Origin: Bacteroidales bacterium
GTDB taxonomy: Bacteria; Bacteroidota; Bacteroidia; Bacteroidales; F082
Assembly (NCBI GenBank): GCA_017461665.1
Contig: JAFTXI010000011.1
Coordinates: 1 to 37,761, forward strand
DNA: 37,761 nt
Direction: 5' to 3'
Shown here: positions 26,802 through 36,086 of the stretch, in pieces
Position numbering within the stretch: the stretch's first letter is position 1
Layout: every line of letters begins with the position of its first letter
Notes under the pieces: generated by a model
The model's database searches: none
What the model was told of the DNA's origin: nothing
Seen by the model: the letters and a program-made list of their open reading frames with translations, nothing else
Made by a program: the position numbers and the translations under genes

Positions 26802-27449
26802 TCACATTCTTGCGTCGCTCCAGGCTTGTGGGTCTTGTTTCCATTCGACCAAAGAAGCCAAGTCGTTTTCTCTGATGTAATTCTCTTCTGCAGCTTTTTG
26901 AATCAAAGCATCGTAGTTTGTCAAGGTGAACAACTCGCATTTGTTGTTCTTGAAGTTTTGTGTTGCTACGTCCATGCCGTAGGTGAAGATGGCGAGCATA
27001 CCTTTGATGATGGCGCCTTTTTCACGTAATGCTTCAACTGCGTTCAAACTCGATTTGCCTGTAGATACTAAGTCTTCAATGATAACAACAGATTGTCCGC
27101 TGTTGATGATACCTTCGACTTGGTTGTTCATGCCGTGAGATTTCTTCTCGGAACGGACATACACAAAAGGCAATCCTAATTCTTGTGCTACCAAAGCTCC
27201 TTGAGGAATACCGCCTGTAGCTACGCCGGCGATGACGTCCGGTTTGCCGAATTTGTCCAAACACATCTTCACAAAACCCTCGCGGATAAATGTCCTAACC
27301 TGTGGATATGACAATGTTACGCGGTTGTCGCAATAGATAGGACTTTTTAATCCCGATGCCCATGTAAAAGGATTTGCAGGATTCAATTTAATTGCTTTAA
27401 TTTGCAAAAGAAAACTGGCAAGTGCCATTGATGTTTCTTGTTCGTTCAT
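26802..27449 (-). CDS. pyrE: Orotate phosphoribosyltransferase
   Basis: Makes OMP from orotate and PRPP in pyrimidine synthesis. The 215-residue protein has the family core: SGLKSPIYCDNR near the N-terminus, YVRSEKKSHGMNNQVEG, and the PRPP-binding loop VVIIEDLVSTGKSS. I chose ATG 27449, because the longer frame to 27533 would run across the TACATTTG element at 27474-27481 and overlap the divergent NUDIX gene. The start region is shared with that gene. Confidence 0.95.
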   Translation of the reverse strand: MNEQETSMALASFLLQIKAIKLNPANPFTWASGLKSPIYCDNRVTLSYPQVRTFIREGFVKMCLDKFGKPDVIAGVATGGIPQGALVAQELGLPFVYVRSEKKSHGMNNQVEGIINSGQSVVIIEDLVSTGKSSLNAVEALREKGAIIKGMLAIFTYGMDVATQNFKNNKCELFTLTNYDALIQKAAEENYIRENDLASLVEWKQDPQAWSDARM

Positions 27450-27473
27450 AAAATTAACCTTTAAATTTTTTGG

Positions 27474-27481
27474 CAAATGTA
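27474..27481 (-). promoter_or_regulatory. -7 promoter element TACATTTG for pyrE
   Basis: TAnnTTTG match on the minus strand, 24 bases before ATG 27449. The element overlaps the ATG of the divergent NUDIX gene at 27477. Confidence 0.6.
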
Positions 27482-28106
27482 TATACTTTTTTGCAATAAT
27501 AGGACGCTTGTATGCAGAAATTTTTTTGAACAATTTCTATACGATGATGTAAAAGAGGGAGTATGTTCTTCGCAAGTGTTTGAGAATACGTTAAATAAAA
27601 TAAATAACTGGCTTGAAAACAGCGATGAGAATCTTGTTATCGACGATGTGGATAACGATATTTTGGCGGCTGCCATAAAGAAAATATTTCGTTTTGCCCC
27701 GGCAGCTGGTGGCATAATCCATATCAATAATTCCATAGTAGCGATTGAAAGAAACGGAATCCTTGATTTGCCGAAAGGCCATATCGAACAAGGAGAGTCT
27801 CCTGAGGAGGCAGCGTTGCGCGAGGTGAGAGAAGAAACAGCAATCTCAAACTTATCTATCATCAAACAACTACCTTCATCACATCACTGCTATCTTCTTA
27901 ACAACCAATGGACTTTGAAAAAGACTTCTTGGTTCCTGATGTCAACAAACGACGAGTTTAAACCTAAACCTCAAACCGAAGAAGGAATTTCAAAAGTGTT
28001 TCTGCTGAACAAAGATAATGTCAATGAGTTTTTGGAAAAGACTTTCATCTCGCTGAGAATTACACTCGGAGAGGAAATCATTAGTCAATTAACAATTGAC
28101 AATTAA
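27477..28106 (+). CDS. NUDIX hydrolase
   Basis: Hydrolyses a nucleoside diphosphate linked to another group; the substrate cannot be told. The 209-residue protein has a Bacteroidetes-type N-terminal extension (MYILFCNNRTLVC) and the Nudix box GHIEQGESPEEAALREV followed by REETAI. The metal-binding REVREE core is intact, while the usual Gly near the end is Ala. The C-terminal residues QLTIDN and the stop codon are encoded by the heptamer repeat 28086-28141. The gene is divergent from pyrE, with its start codon inside the pyrE -7 element. Confidence 0.88.
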   Translation: MYILFCNNRTLVCRNFFEQFLYDDVKEGVCSSQVFENTLNKINNWLENSDENLVIDDVDNDILAAAIKKIFRFAPAAGGIIHINNSIVAIERNGILDLPKGHIEQGESPEEAALREVREETAISNLSIIKQLPSSHHCYLLNNQWTLKKTSWFLMSTNDEFKPKPQTEEGISKVFLLNKDNVNEFLEKTFISLRITLGEEIISQLTIDN

Positions 28107-28141
28107 CAGTTGACAATTAACAATAAAGGATAAAGGGATAG
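28086..28141. repeat. Heptamer repeat, CAATTAA family
   Basis: Eight 7-base units from 28086 (CAATTAA, CAATTGA, CAGTTGA and drifted forms). The first three units lie in the NUDIX reading frame and supply its stop codon. Confidence 0.85.
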
Positions 28142-28156
28142 AGAGATTGCAAATAT

Positions 28157-28188
28157 CTTGGTGACTCGGTGACTCAGAGACTCGGCGA
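28157..28188. repeat. Octamer repeat CTCGGTGA
   Basis: Four 8-base units (CTTGGTGA, CTCGGTGA, CTCAGAGA, CTCGGCGA), the reverse complement of the words inside birA. Two CCGTTGT-type heptamers follow at 28199-28212, directly before coaD. Confidence 0.85.
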
Positions 28189-28222
28189 CTTCGACATTCC
28201 GTTGTCCGTTGACTTTTAAATT

Positions 28223-28693
28223 ATGAAAAAAGCTGTATTTTCGGGTTCTTTCGACCCAATAACGAAAGGTCATGAGGATATTATTTTGAAGGCGATGCCT
28301 CTTTTTGATGAGATTGTCGTCGCTATTGGAGTTAACATTATGAAGAAAAACGCGTTTAGTTTAGAGCAGCGTCTGCAATGGATTAAAGATGTCTTCGCCG
28401 ATTATCCTAAGGTTAAAGTGGCACATTACGAAGGTCTTACTGTTGATTTCTGCAAAGAAATAGGTGCCGATTTCATCATAAGAGGACTACGCGGAACTCT
28501 CGATTTGGAATACGAATCGACGATAGCAGAAGCCAACAAGAAGATAAACCCCGGCATCACGACGGTTTTCTTCCTGACAGAGCCTGACTTACGCTGCGTC
28601 TCATCGACGGTGGTAAGAGATTTGCTGAAACACAATAATCCCGTCGATAAGTTCGTTCCTATGAAAGTCGCTGCGACGATGAGAAATAATTAA
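28223..28693 (+). CDS. coaD: Phosphopantetheine adenylyltransferase
   Basis: Adenylates 4'-phosphopantetheine to dephospho-CoA, the penultimate step of CoA synthesis. The 156-residue protein is of normal length. The nucleotidyl-transfer motif TKGH lies within GSFDPITKGHEDI at residues 8-20, and the conserved FIIRGLR and SSTVVRDL segments follow. The gene stands 116 bases after the NUDIX gene, a gap filled by three repeat tracts, and I see no clear promoter in it. Confidence 0.97.
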   Translation: MKKAVFSGSFDPITKGHEDIILKAMPLFDEIVVAIGVNIMKKNAFSLEQRLQWIKDVFADYPKVKVAHYEGLTVDFCKEIGADFIIRGLRGTLDLEYESTIAEANKKINPGITTVFFLTEPDLRCVSSTVVRDLLKHNNPVDKFVPMKVAATMRNN

Positions 28694-28702
28694 CAATTGT
28701 AC

Positions 28703-28721
28703 GGACACATTGCATGTGTCC
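28703..28721. repeat. Palindrome GGACACAT-TGC-ATGTGTCC
   Basis: A perfect eight-base stem with a three-base loop, preceded by GTAC. An almost identical copy with loop TGA lies inside the ORF at 37735-37753. A remnant of the TAGAGACG family follows at 28727-28740. It may terminate coaD, though no T run follows. Confidence 0.8.
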
Positions 28722-28761
28722 TCTTGTAGAGAGGCGTCTCATGGTTAGTGTAATTAAAAAT

Positions 28762-30156
28762 ATGAAAAAGAATATTTTAACATTGTTTCTGCTGTTGAAT
28801 GTTGCGAATTTGTTTTCGCAGAATGTAACGATTAAAGGTTCGTCGAATAAGCCGGAGGCTCTTGTGCGTCTTCTGACTTACAAAGAAATGCTGACGTGCG
28901 AGCAGACTTCGATATTTGAGACGAAATCGAATGAAGAAGGTGAATTTGTTATTGAGGCTGATATTGAAGAAATCACTTTGGCGCAGGTGGCGATAAATCT
29001 TGAACGCGTTGATATTCTGTTAAAACCAAATGCCAATTACGAAATAGAAATCGTTATTCCGGAACAAGAAGACGACGCCTCTTATTTCGAGCGTCAGCAA
29101 CCGACTCTAAAAATGATTGATGCAAAGGACGATAATCTTTATTATCAATATTACATGTCGGATATGATTATTGACGATTTTGTGTTAAATAATTTTAACC
29201 AATTATACAGAGGTCGGAAGTTGTCGCTTTTGGATACTTTAGATGTGGTAATAGAGAAGGAGTTGGGAAAGATAAATAACGATTATGTTAAAAATAATAT
29301 CCGTTATCGCAAGGCTGCCATTCAGATGATGGTGAATAACGACAATGCAAAGAAAGTTATAAATCAATATTTTAACAAGCAGGAAATACTTTATTCACAG
29401 GCGGCTTACATGAATCTGTTTCAAGAAATATTTACAAATTACCTTACATCGCGACAGTTCAATCCATCTGACATAAGAGATATGCTTTATGCTGATTATG
29501 GCAGATTTGTTAATTTTTTACAAGAAAAAGATGTCTTTTTGTCAGATAATAAAAATCTTGCTGAAATAATTATCGCCTGGAATTTAAAAAGAATGTATTA
29601 TGAAATGCCAGATGAGAAGAATTTAATTCTTAATTATTTGAATATTATGTTGCAAAATGCTAATAATGAAAATAATAAAGAAGTAATAAATGATATAATA
29701 AAACAAATGCATAGATTGTCGTTTAATGCTGAAGCTCCTAATTTTTCTTTAAAAGATGTAGATGGTAATATTGTTAAACTCTCTGATTTTAAAGAAGATT
29801 TACTTCTTGTTCAATTCTTGGATAAGACAACTTCCATGACCGATTATCAATTTGAAATGCTGAATGGATTTTCTCAACAATGGCAGGATACAATTCAAAT
29901 AATAAGCATTTCAGCAAAAGAATATTTCAATAGTTATAAGAAAGTATTTGACGACAGAGGATACAGATGGTTATTATTGAATTTGGATAATGATATTCTT
30001 CTCCTTGAAAAATACCAAGTTAAGACTTTTCCTGACTATATTATATTAGGTACTAACGGAAGAGTTGGTATGTCGCCGGCACCTTCGCCAGATCAATACT
30101 TAGACTACCACGTCAGAAGATTGTATAATTATTATAAAAAAAATGATAAAAAATAA
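28762..30156 (+). CDS. Secreted thioredoxin-fold protein lacking the CxxC pair
   Basis: The 464-residue exported protein has a signal peptide ending in NLFSQ and an N-terminal beta-rich region (VTIKGSSNKPEALVRLL, EGEFVIEADI). A long helical middle follows, and the C-terminal TlpA/AhpC-like domain begins EAPNFSLKDVDGNIVKLSDF. Where TlpA proteins carry WCxxC, this one has FLDKTTSMTDYQFEM, so the redox cysteines are absent. The cis-Pro region is retained (KTFPDYIIL). It is therefore probably a non-redox member. ATG 28762 starts the signal peptide; the frame back to 28714 reads through repeat sequence and is unlikely. Base composition is AT-rich compared with secA. Confidence 0.8.
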   Translation: MKKNILTLFLLLNVANLFSQNVTIKGSSNKPEALVRLLTYKEMLTCEQTSIFETKSNEEGEFVIEADIEEITLAQVAINLERVDILLKPNANYEIEIVIPEQEDDASYFERQQPTLKMIDAKDDNLYYQYYMSDMIIDDFVLNNFNQLYRGRKLSLLDTLDVVIEKELGKINNDYVKNNIRYRKAAIQMMVNNDNAKKVINQYFNKQEILYSQAAYMNLFQEIFTNYLTSRQFNPSDIRDMLYADYGRFVNFLQEKDVFLSDNKNLAEIIIAWNLKRMYYEMPDEKNLILNYLNIMLQNANNENNKEVINDIIKQMHRLSFNAEAPNFSLKDVDGNIVKLSDFKEDLLLVQFLDKTTSMTDYQFEMLNGFSQQWQDTIQIISISAKEYFNSYKKVFDDRGYRWLLLNLDNDILLLEKYQVKTFPDYIILGTNGRVGMSPAPSPDQYLDYHVRRLYNYYKKNDKK

Positions 30157-30157
30157 T

Positions 30158-30165
30158 TATCTTTG
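30158..30165 (+). promoter_or_regulatory. -7 promoter element TATCTTTG for secA
   Basis: Perfect TAnnTTTG match directly after the upstream gene, 53 bases before the secA ATG. The AATTAGG repeat 30181-30208 forms most of the leader. Confidence 0.7.
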
Positions 30166-30180
30166 CACAACATTTGATTT

Positions 30181-30208
30181 AATTAGGAATCAGGAATTAG
30201 GAATTAAA
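30181..30208. repeat. Heptamer repeat AATTAGG in the secA leader
   Basis: Four 7-base units of AATTAGG type ending ten bases before the secA ATG, so the transcribed leader is mostly repeat. Confidence 0.8.
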
Positions 30209-30218
30209 AAAAATATAT

Positions 30219-33200
30219 ATGGGATTTTTTGCTAAATTATTTGGTAACAAAGCAATGCGCGACAACAAAGCCTTGCAGCCAATATTAGATAAGACAATAG
30301 TAGCTTACGAACAAATTAAGACTTTAGATATTGATGCGCTTCGTCATAAGACAGTGGAATTTAAGGAATATATCAATAATTACATCGCTGACGAAGAAGC
30401 TCGAATCAAAGAACTGAAACTGAAAGCCGAAAACGAAGATTTAGAACTTGAAGAAAAAAATAATCTCTTTGAACAAGTCGATAAACTTGAGAAACAGCAA
30501 CTCGATAAGATTGAAGAAGCTCTTAACAACATCCTCCCTGAAGCTTTTGCAGTCTTGAAAGAAACAGCTAAACGTTTTAAAGAGAATGAAGTGATAGAAG
30601 CAACAGCTACCGATTTAGACCGCGAACTCGCATCGAAATTTGACCATATTAACATAGAAGGCGACAAAGTCTTTTACGACAACAGCTGGATTGCTGGTGG
30701 CAACATGATTCATTGGGATATGGTTCCTTATAATGTGCAGATTCTCGGTGGCTCTGTTCTTCATCAAGGTAAGATTGCCGAGATGGCAACAGGTGAAGGT
30801 AAGACTTTGGTAGCTACTTTCCCAGTGTATCTCAACGCCCTCGCAGGTCGCGGCGTTCACGTAGTCACAGTCAACGACTATCTTGCAAAACGTGACTCCG
30901 AGTGGATGGGAACAATATACGAATTCTTAGGTCTGACAGTAGATTGTATCGACAAACACGAACCTAACTCTCAAGCTCGTCGTAATGCTTATCTCGCAGA
31001 CATCACTTACGGAACAAACAACGAGTTCGGCTTCGACTACCTCCGCGACAACATGACAGGAAATCCGGAAGAACTCGTTCAACGCAAACATCACTTTGCT
31101 ATCGTTGACGAGGTTGACTCCGTTTTGATTGACGACGCTCGTACACCTTTAATTATATCAGGACCCACACCTCGCGGCGATCACCAAGAGTTCGATGTCC
31201 TTAAACCAGACGTCGTGAAACTCTTTGAAGCTCAAAAAAGATTGGTGACATTATGTCTCGCCGAAGCTAAAAAATTATTGACAGATCCAAAGGCAACAGA
31301 AGAACAAAAACGTCATGGCGCCGATCAACTCTTCCGCGCATACAGAGGTCTTCCTAAAAACAACGCCTTAATTAAATTCTTGAGCGAAGAAGGTATGAAA
31401 GCCTTGATGCAGAAAACAGAAGGTTTCTATCTCCAAGAACAACAGAAAAATATGCATATCATCGACGATGAGCTTTATTTCGTTATCGATGAGAAACTTC
31501 ATAGCGTCGATCTTACCGAAAAAGGTATCGACGAACTTACAAAAGCCTACAACGACCCTACATTCTTTATCCTTCCTGACGTAGGAAGCGAAATTGCTGA
31601 GTTGGAACGTAGCGGTCTCTCAGACGATGAGAAGTTGTTGAAGAAATCGGAATTGTTACGTAACTTCTCAGAGAAGTCGGAACGTTTGCATACAGTGCAG
31701 CAGCTTCTTAAAGCTTATACGCTCTTTGAAAAAGACGTCGATTACGTCATCATGGACAACAAGATTAAAATCGTCGATGAGCAGACAGGTCGTATCATGG
31801 AAGGACGTCGTTGGTCTGACGGTTTGCACCAAGCTGTCGAGGCTAAGGAAAACGTCCAGGTGGAAGCAGCAACACAGACTTACGCTACCATCACCTTGCA
31901 GAACTACTTCCGTATGTATCACAAACTTGCTGGTATGACAGGTACTGCTGAGACAGAAGCAGGTGAGTTTTGGGATATTTATAAATTGGATGTCGTTGTA
32001 ATTCCAACCAACAAACCTATCGCACGTATTGACGCGGAAGATTTGATTTATAAGACAAAACGCGAGAAATACAATGCTGTCATCGATAAGATTCAAGAGT
32101 TCGTGGAAGAAGGTCGTCCGGTTCTCGTTGGTACTACATCGGTTGAAGTATCAGAACTCTTGTCACGTATGCTCACTCGTAAAGGTATCAAGCATAACGT
32201 CTTGAATGCTAAGTTACACGCTAAGGAAGCTCAGATCGTTAAAGACGCGGGTCAGGCTGGAACGGTGACTATCGCAACCAACATGGCTGGTCGTGGTACC
32301 GACATCAAGTTGGGACCTGGCGTTAAGGAAGCCGGCGGTCTCGCCATTATCGGTACGGAACGTCACGAGTCACGCCGCGTCGACCGTCAGTTGCGTGGTC
32401 GTTCAGGTCGTCAAGGCGACAGCGGTAGCTCTCAGTTCTTCGTATCCTTGGAAGACGACCTTATGCGTATGTTCGGTTCCGATCGTATCGCTCCTATAAT
32501 GGACCGTCTCGGACTTAAAGAAGGCGAAGTCATCCAACACTCGATGATTACAAAACAAATAGAGAAGGCTCAGAAGAAAGTAGAAGAGAATCACTTCGGA
32601 ACACGTAAACATCTCTTGGAATATGACGACGTCATGAACTCGCAGCGTGAGGCTATCTATGAGAAGAGACGTCATGCCTTGTTCGGAGAACGTCTGTCGA
32701 TAGACATTAATAATATGATGTATGACTTGGGTGAGTCGTTGATAGAGAAACATCAAGATGCTAACGACTACGAAGGTCTTAAGTTAGATGTCCTCTCGAC
32801 AATGGGAATCGACCTTCCTTTCGATGAGGACGAATTCAAACGTGCTAAGTTAGATAAACTCGCTGAGATGTTGTTCGACAGAGCTCTTGAAGTATATAAC
32901 AACAAGACTCGTATCATAGGCGAGAAGACACTGCCAATCATAGAAAATGTTCATAAAAACACGCAATACGAAAATATATTGATTCCTTTTGCCGATGGCA
33001 AGAAGAGCATGAATGTCGTTGTTAATATCAAGAGAGCTGTCGAGAATGGAGCCAAAGAGATTTCGTTGTCGGTTGAGAAGTTCATCACTCTCGGCATCAT
33101 CGATGAGTCGTGGAAAGAACACCTTCGTGAGTTGGACGATTTGAAACACTCTGTACAAAACGCTCATTACGAACAGAAAGATCCACTCTTGATTTATAAG

Positions 33201-33503
33201 TTCGAGTCGTTCAATCTTTTCAAACAGATGATTCAAAAGATTAACACCGACGTTATTTCCTTCTTGATGAGATCGGACGTTCCTATGCAAGACAACACCC
33301 AGGTGAGAGAGCAGCGAGCACGCGCTATCGACAGAAGTAAGTTGAAAGAACAACGCAACGACTTGTTGTCGCAAGCACACAGCAACACACAAGAACGTCA
33401 GGTGACGCAGCCGATTCATGTGGAGAAGAAAGTAGGACGTAATGACCCTTGTCCATGCGGCAGCGGTAAGAAATACAAGAACTGCCACGGAAGAGAAGAG
33501 TGA
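30219..33503 (+). CDS. secA: Preprotein translocase ATPase SecA
   Basis: Motor that drives unfolded preproteins through SecYEG. The 1,094-residue length is normal for Bacteroidetes, which carry insertions relative to the E. coli protein, here a charged helical stretch at about 55-105 and another at about 330-440. Walker [12 protein letters not shown] is near 189-199, Walker [12 protein letters not shown] near 295-305, and helicase motif [10 protein letters not shown] is present. The C-terminal SEC-C zinc motif has Cys1078, Cys1080, Cys1089 and His1090. Codon use is biased like valS. Own promoter at 30158-30165 and strong terminator at 33565-33596. Confidence 0.98.
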   Translation: MGFFAKLFGNKAMRDNKALQPILDKTIVAYEQIKTLDIDALRHKTVEFKEYINNYIADEEARIKELKLKAENEDLELEEKNNLFEQVDKLEKQQLDKIEEALNNILPEAFAVLKETAKRFKENEVIEATATDLDRELASKFDHINIEGDKVFYDNSWIAGGNMIHWDMVPYNVQILGGSVLHQGKIAEMATGEGKTLVATFPVYLNALAGRGVHVVTVNDYLAKRDSEWMGTIYEFLGLTVDCIDKHEPNSQARRNAYLADITYGTNNEFGFDYLRDNMTGNPEELVQRKHHFAIVDEVDSVLIDDARTPLIISGPTPRGDHQEFDVLKPDVVKLFEAQKRLVTLCLAEAKKLLTDPKATEEQKRHGADQLFRAYRGLPKNNALIKFLSEEGMKALMQKTEGFYLQEQQKNMHIIDDELYFVIDEKLHSVDLTEKGIDELTKAYNDPTFFILPDVGSEIAELERSGLSDDEKLLKKSELLRNFSEKSERLHTVQQLLKAYTLFEKDVDYVIMDNKIKIVDEQTGRIMEGRRWSDGLHQAVEAKENVQVEAATQTYATITLQNYFRMYHKLAGMTGTAETEAGEFWDIYKLDVVVIPTNKPIARIDAEDLIYKTKREKYNAVIDKIQEFVEEGRPVLVGTTSVEVSELLSRMLTRKGIKHNVLNAKLHAKEAQIVKDAGQAGTVTIATNMAGRGTDIKLGPGVKEAGGLAIIGTERHESRRVDRQLRGRSGRQGDSGSSQFFVSLEDDLMRMFGSDRIAPIMDRLGLKEGEVIQHSMITKQIEKAQKKVEENHFGTRKHLLEYDDVMNSQREAIYEKRRHALFGERLSIDINNMMYDLGESLIEKHQDANDYEGLKLDVLSTMGIDLPFDEDEFKRAKLDKLAEMLFDRALEVYNNKTRIIGEKTLPIIENVHKNTQYENILIPFADGKKSMNVVVNIKRAVENGAKEISLSVEKFITLGIIDESWKEHLRELDDLKHSVQNAHYEQKDPLLIYKFESFNLFKQMIQKINTDVISFLMRSDVPMQDNTQVREQRARAIDRSKLKEQRNDLLSQAHSNTQERQVTQPIHVEKKVGRNDPCPCGSGKKYKNCHGREE

Positions 33504-33509
33504 TTTTTT

Positions 33510-33557
33510 GGAACTTCAGAACTTAAAAACTTCTGAATCTGAAAACATTAAAATGAT
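33510..33557. repeat. Octamer repeat, AAAACTTC family
   Basis: Six 8-base units (GGAACTTC, AGAACTTA, AAAACTTC and drifted forms), the reverse complement of the TTTTGAAG words at 5387-5458. It starts six bases after the secA stop codon and ends before the terminator. Confidence 0.8.
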
Positions 33558-33564
33558 AAGAAGA

Positions 33565-33596
33565 CCGTCTAATAAAAGAATTAGACGGTTTTTTTT
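33565..33596 (+). terminator. Terminator of secA
   Basis: A perfect nine-base stem (33565-33573 with 33580-33588) is followed by eight T residues. Confidence 0.92.
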
Positions 33597-33696
33597 ATTA
33601 TGTATTGATTATTCTGCAATTAATTATTATCAGTTTATCAATTTCTGAGCTTCTCTGTTTTAAAAAAAATCTCTTTTCTTTTCAACAAAAATATTA

Positions 33697-33704
33697 TAAC
33701 TTTG
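33697..33704 (+). promoter_or_regulatory. -7 promoter element TAACTTTG for the patatin gene
   Basis: TAnnTTTG match, 90 bases before the ATG at 33795. The leader would contain the whole palindrome 33724-33778. Confidence 0.6.
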
Positions 33705-33723
33705 TAGAATAAAAAAACAACAT

Positions 33724-33778
33724 GTAGAGACGCGTCAATTACACTTAAACAATAACAATATGTAATTGACAAGTCTCG
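33724..33778. repeat. TAGAGACG-type palindrome, copy 5
   Basis: Outer TAGAGACG; left arm 33728-33743 pairs with right arm 33761-33776 at 14 of 16 positions, with core GTCAATTACA / TGTAATTGAC as in copy 4. It lies in the leader of the patatin gene, so the hairpin may form in its mRNA. Confidence 0.8.
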
Positions 33779-33794
33779 GAATGACAATGCTATT

Positions 33795-36062
33795 ATGACA
33801 AGAAACAAAACAAAGGACAATATAAATAATCCTAAAGTTCTCATTAACTTTAGTCGTTTGTCGTTTGTTTTTTGCCTTTTGTCGTTAGTTGTTAACATTT
33901 CAGCTCAACAATCTACCGATTCCACAGAAAAGCTTCGTCGCCCTCGTGTTGGCGTCGTGTTAAGCGGTGGCGGAGCGAAAGGATTCGCGCATATCGGTGT
34001 GTTGAAAGTCATTGAAGAGGCTGGACTCCCAATAGATTATATTGCAGGCACGAGTATGGGTAGCATCGTCGGTGGACTTTATGCCATGGGTTATGATACC
34101 GAGACGATGATACGTCTTACAAGAGAACAAAATTGGGATGCTATAATGTCGGATAATATTCCACGAAAATATATCTCTATAGATGAGAAGATGATGGATC
34201 GTCATTATCTCGCGACGTTTCCCTTCAGAGGCAGGAGGATACAGATGAAATCCGGAATCTATGGAGGCGAGATGATAAACCTTCTCTTGGCACGACTGAC
34301 TTCTCCGGCATACGATGTCAGAAATTACAGTAATCTCTCCGTGCCGTTTTTATGTGTCGCTACTGACTTAGAGACGGCTGAGGCATACGAGATGAGTCAT
34401 GGTAATCTGCAACGCTCCATCAGAGCCTCGATGTCGATACCGTTTTATTTCGCTCCCGTCGAAGTAGATGGTAGACTGCTCGTCGATGGCGGACTGAGAA
34501 ACAACTTCCCCGTACATAACGTCCGCGAGAGAGACGTCGATATCATAATAGGCGTCGATGTGCAACGCGACTTCCATAAAAAAGACGACCTTAACTCCTT
34601 GGCAAAGATTATGGATCAGATTATCGCGATGACCGATATCGATGCGAATATAAAGGCGAGGGAAGAAGTCGATATTCACATAAAACCGAGACTATCTAAA
34701 TACGGAATGATGGATTTTAATTCATACGACACCATTATCGCGCTTGGTGAGGAGGCGGCACGCGAGTTTCTGCCACAGATGAAACAACTCGCCGACTCGA
34801 TAAAAAATATTCAGGATTATGAGATAAAACGTCCTCATGTCGAACCTTTAGATACTATCTTCGTGGTGTCTCTTAAAATAGATGGAGTGAAAGATGAAAA
34901 CGCAGCCTTTATAAGAAAGTCGATGGCAAAATATTATCCCATCAATATGTCAATATCCGACATCGAGACTGCCATCATGAGAATCTATGCCACAGGATAT
35001 TTTAAAGATATTTGGTACGAGTTTCGCCCTGCTCCTAAAGGCGTCAACCTTATTCTGCATTGTAAGGAAAAAGAAGAAGAGACAGTGTCGATAGCAGCTC
35101 ACTACGACACGGATTATGGAATAGGAATCTTGACAAATGTCACACTGAAAAACATCCTGAAGTTCCCTAAACGTTCCACCATCTCTGGCGACCTCAACAT
35201 AGCAGAAGACCCTTATTTCAAATTTAGATTCCATTCCAATGTCTCACGTAAATTCAAATATGGAACAGAAGCATCAGTGATAAGTCTCTTCATGAATCAG
35301 TATGACGACAAACTGATAAATAATTCATATAGTATACAAGACAACAAGATAGACTTGTTCGCAGAGTTGATGCCGACACTGGAACAGCAGTTTAGAATAG
35401 GTGCAGTGTTAAACTATGTTCACCTGAGAGATAATTTAGAACATACCGTAGATGCCGACAATTACGATTTTATCACATACGCCTATCTCAACTATAATCT
35501 TAATAATGAAGACTCACCGACATACGCATCGAGAGGATGGAAACTTAATGTCAATGGAAAATATATACTTCCTATGGTGAAGTTAGAAGACGGTTCGCGA
35601 ATGGGTAACTCTTTAGTTGTCAGAGCCGACTTGGATGGTTCCATTGCAATGGGGAAGAGACTCTCTATGAAATTGGGAGCTACAGTGGGAACTTCATTAA
35701 ACAGCAATGAACCTCCATTAAGTTATCGTTTCTTCGTAGGAGGACAGTCGTACATGAAATATTTTGACAACATCATTTCTTTCGATGGATTGAAGTTCAC
35801 GCAGTTATATGGCGACCATATAGCTCTCGCAAAAATATCGTGGCAGTATAACCTCTACAAAAATATTTACGCCATAGCAAATTTCAACGGAGGTTATGTC
35901 TCAAACAGTTATGACGAATGGTTTACCGACGATAATTTCGTCTTCGGTTGTGGCTTGACTTTAGGAATGAATACGGTGGCAGGTCCTATCGAAGTCAGTC
36001 TTATGGGTTCCAACAGATGTTCAGGTTTGGTGGGATTCCTAAATGTAGGATATTGGTTTTAA
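33795..36062 (+). CDS. Patatin-like phospholipase fused to POTRA and outer-membrane barrel
   Basis: The 755-residue outer-membrane protein has the plan of PlpD-type (type Vd) proteins. After a signal peptide (about 18-38), the patatin domain has GGGAKG at 58-63, GTSMG at 85-89 with nucleophile Ser87, and VDGGLRNNFP with Asp231 completing the Ser-Asp dyad. A POTRA-like segment follows (VVSLKIDGVKDENAAF, ATGYFKDIWYEF). A barrel of roughly 300 residues ends in FLNVGYWF with a terminal Phe. It would act on phospholipids at or beyond the outer membrane. The signal-peptide coding region is itself a heptamer repeat (33853-33894). pyrH follows after 24 bases and may be co-transcribed. Confidence 0.93.
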   Translation: MTRNKTKDNINNPKVLINFSRLSFVFCLLSLVVNISAQQSTDSTEKLRRPRVGVVLSGGGAKGFAHIGVLKVIEEAGLPIDYIAGTSMGSIVGGLYAMGYDTETMIRLTREQNWDAIMSDNIPRKYISIDEKMMDRHYLATFPFRGRRIQMKSGIYGGEMINLLLARLTSPAYDVRNYSNLSVPFLCVATDLETAEAYEMSHGNLQRSIRASMSIPFYFAPVEVDGRLLVDGGLRNNFPVHNVRERDVDIIIGVDVQRDFHKKDDLNSLAKIMDQIIAMTDIDANIKAREEVDIHIKPRLSKYGMMDFNSYDTIIALGEEAAREFLPQMKQLADSIKNIQDYEIKRPHVEPLDTIFVVSLKIDGVKDENAAFIRKSMAKYYPINMSISDIETAIMRIYATGYFKDIWYEFRPAPKGVNLILHCKEKEEETVSIAAHYDTDYGIGILTNVTLKNILKFPKRSTISGDLNIAEDPYFKFRFHSNVSRKFKYGTEASVISLFMNQYDDKLINNSYSIQDNKIDLFAELMPTLEQQFRIGAVLNYVHLRDNLEHTVDADNYDFITYAYLNYNLNNEDSPTYASRGWKLNVNGKYILPMVKLEDGSRMGNSLVVRADLDGSIAMGKRLSMKLGATVGTSLNSNEPPLSYRFFVGGQSYMKYFDNIISFDGLKFTQLYGDHIALAKISWQYNLYKNIYAIANFNGGYVSNSYDEWFTDDNFVFGCGLTLGMNTVAGPIEVSLMGSNRCSGLVGFLNVGYWF
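33853..33894. repeat. Heptamer repeat GTCGTTT inside the patatin signal peptide
   Basis: Six 7-base units beginning with two perfect GTCGTTT and then drifting (GTTTTTT, GCCTTTT, GTCGTTA, GTTGTTA). Read in frame they encode the hydrophobic core RLSFVFCLLSLVVN. Confidence 0.75.
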
Positions 36063-36086
36063 ATTATTAATATAAATTATGTAATC

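Noticed and set aside
28714-28761. Upstream extension of the thioredoxin-fold gene (MCPLVERRLMVSV)
   Set aside because: The extension reads through the GGACACAT/TAGAGACG repeat remnants and would bury the signal peptide; ATG 28762 fits better.
33638-33898. Minus-strand frame of 86 codons near the patatin start
   Set aside because: Its apparent NDKRQKTNDKR pattern is only the reverse reading of the 7-base repeat, and it overlaps the promoter and start of the patatin gene.
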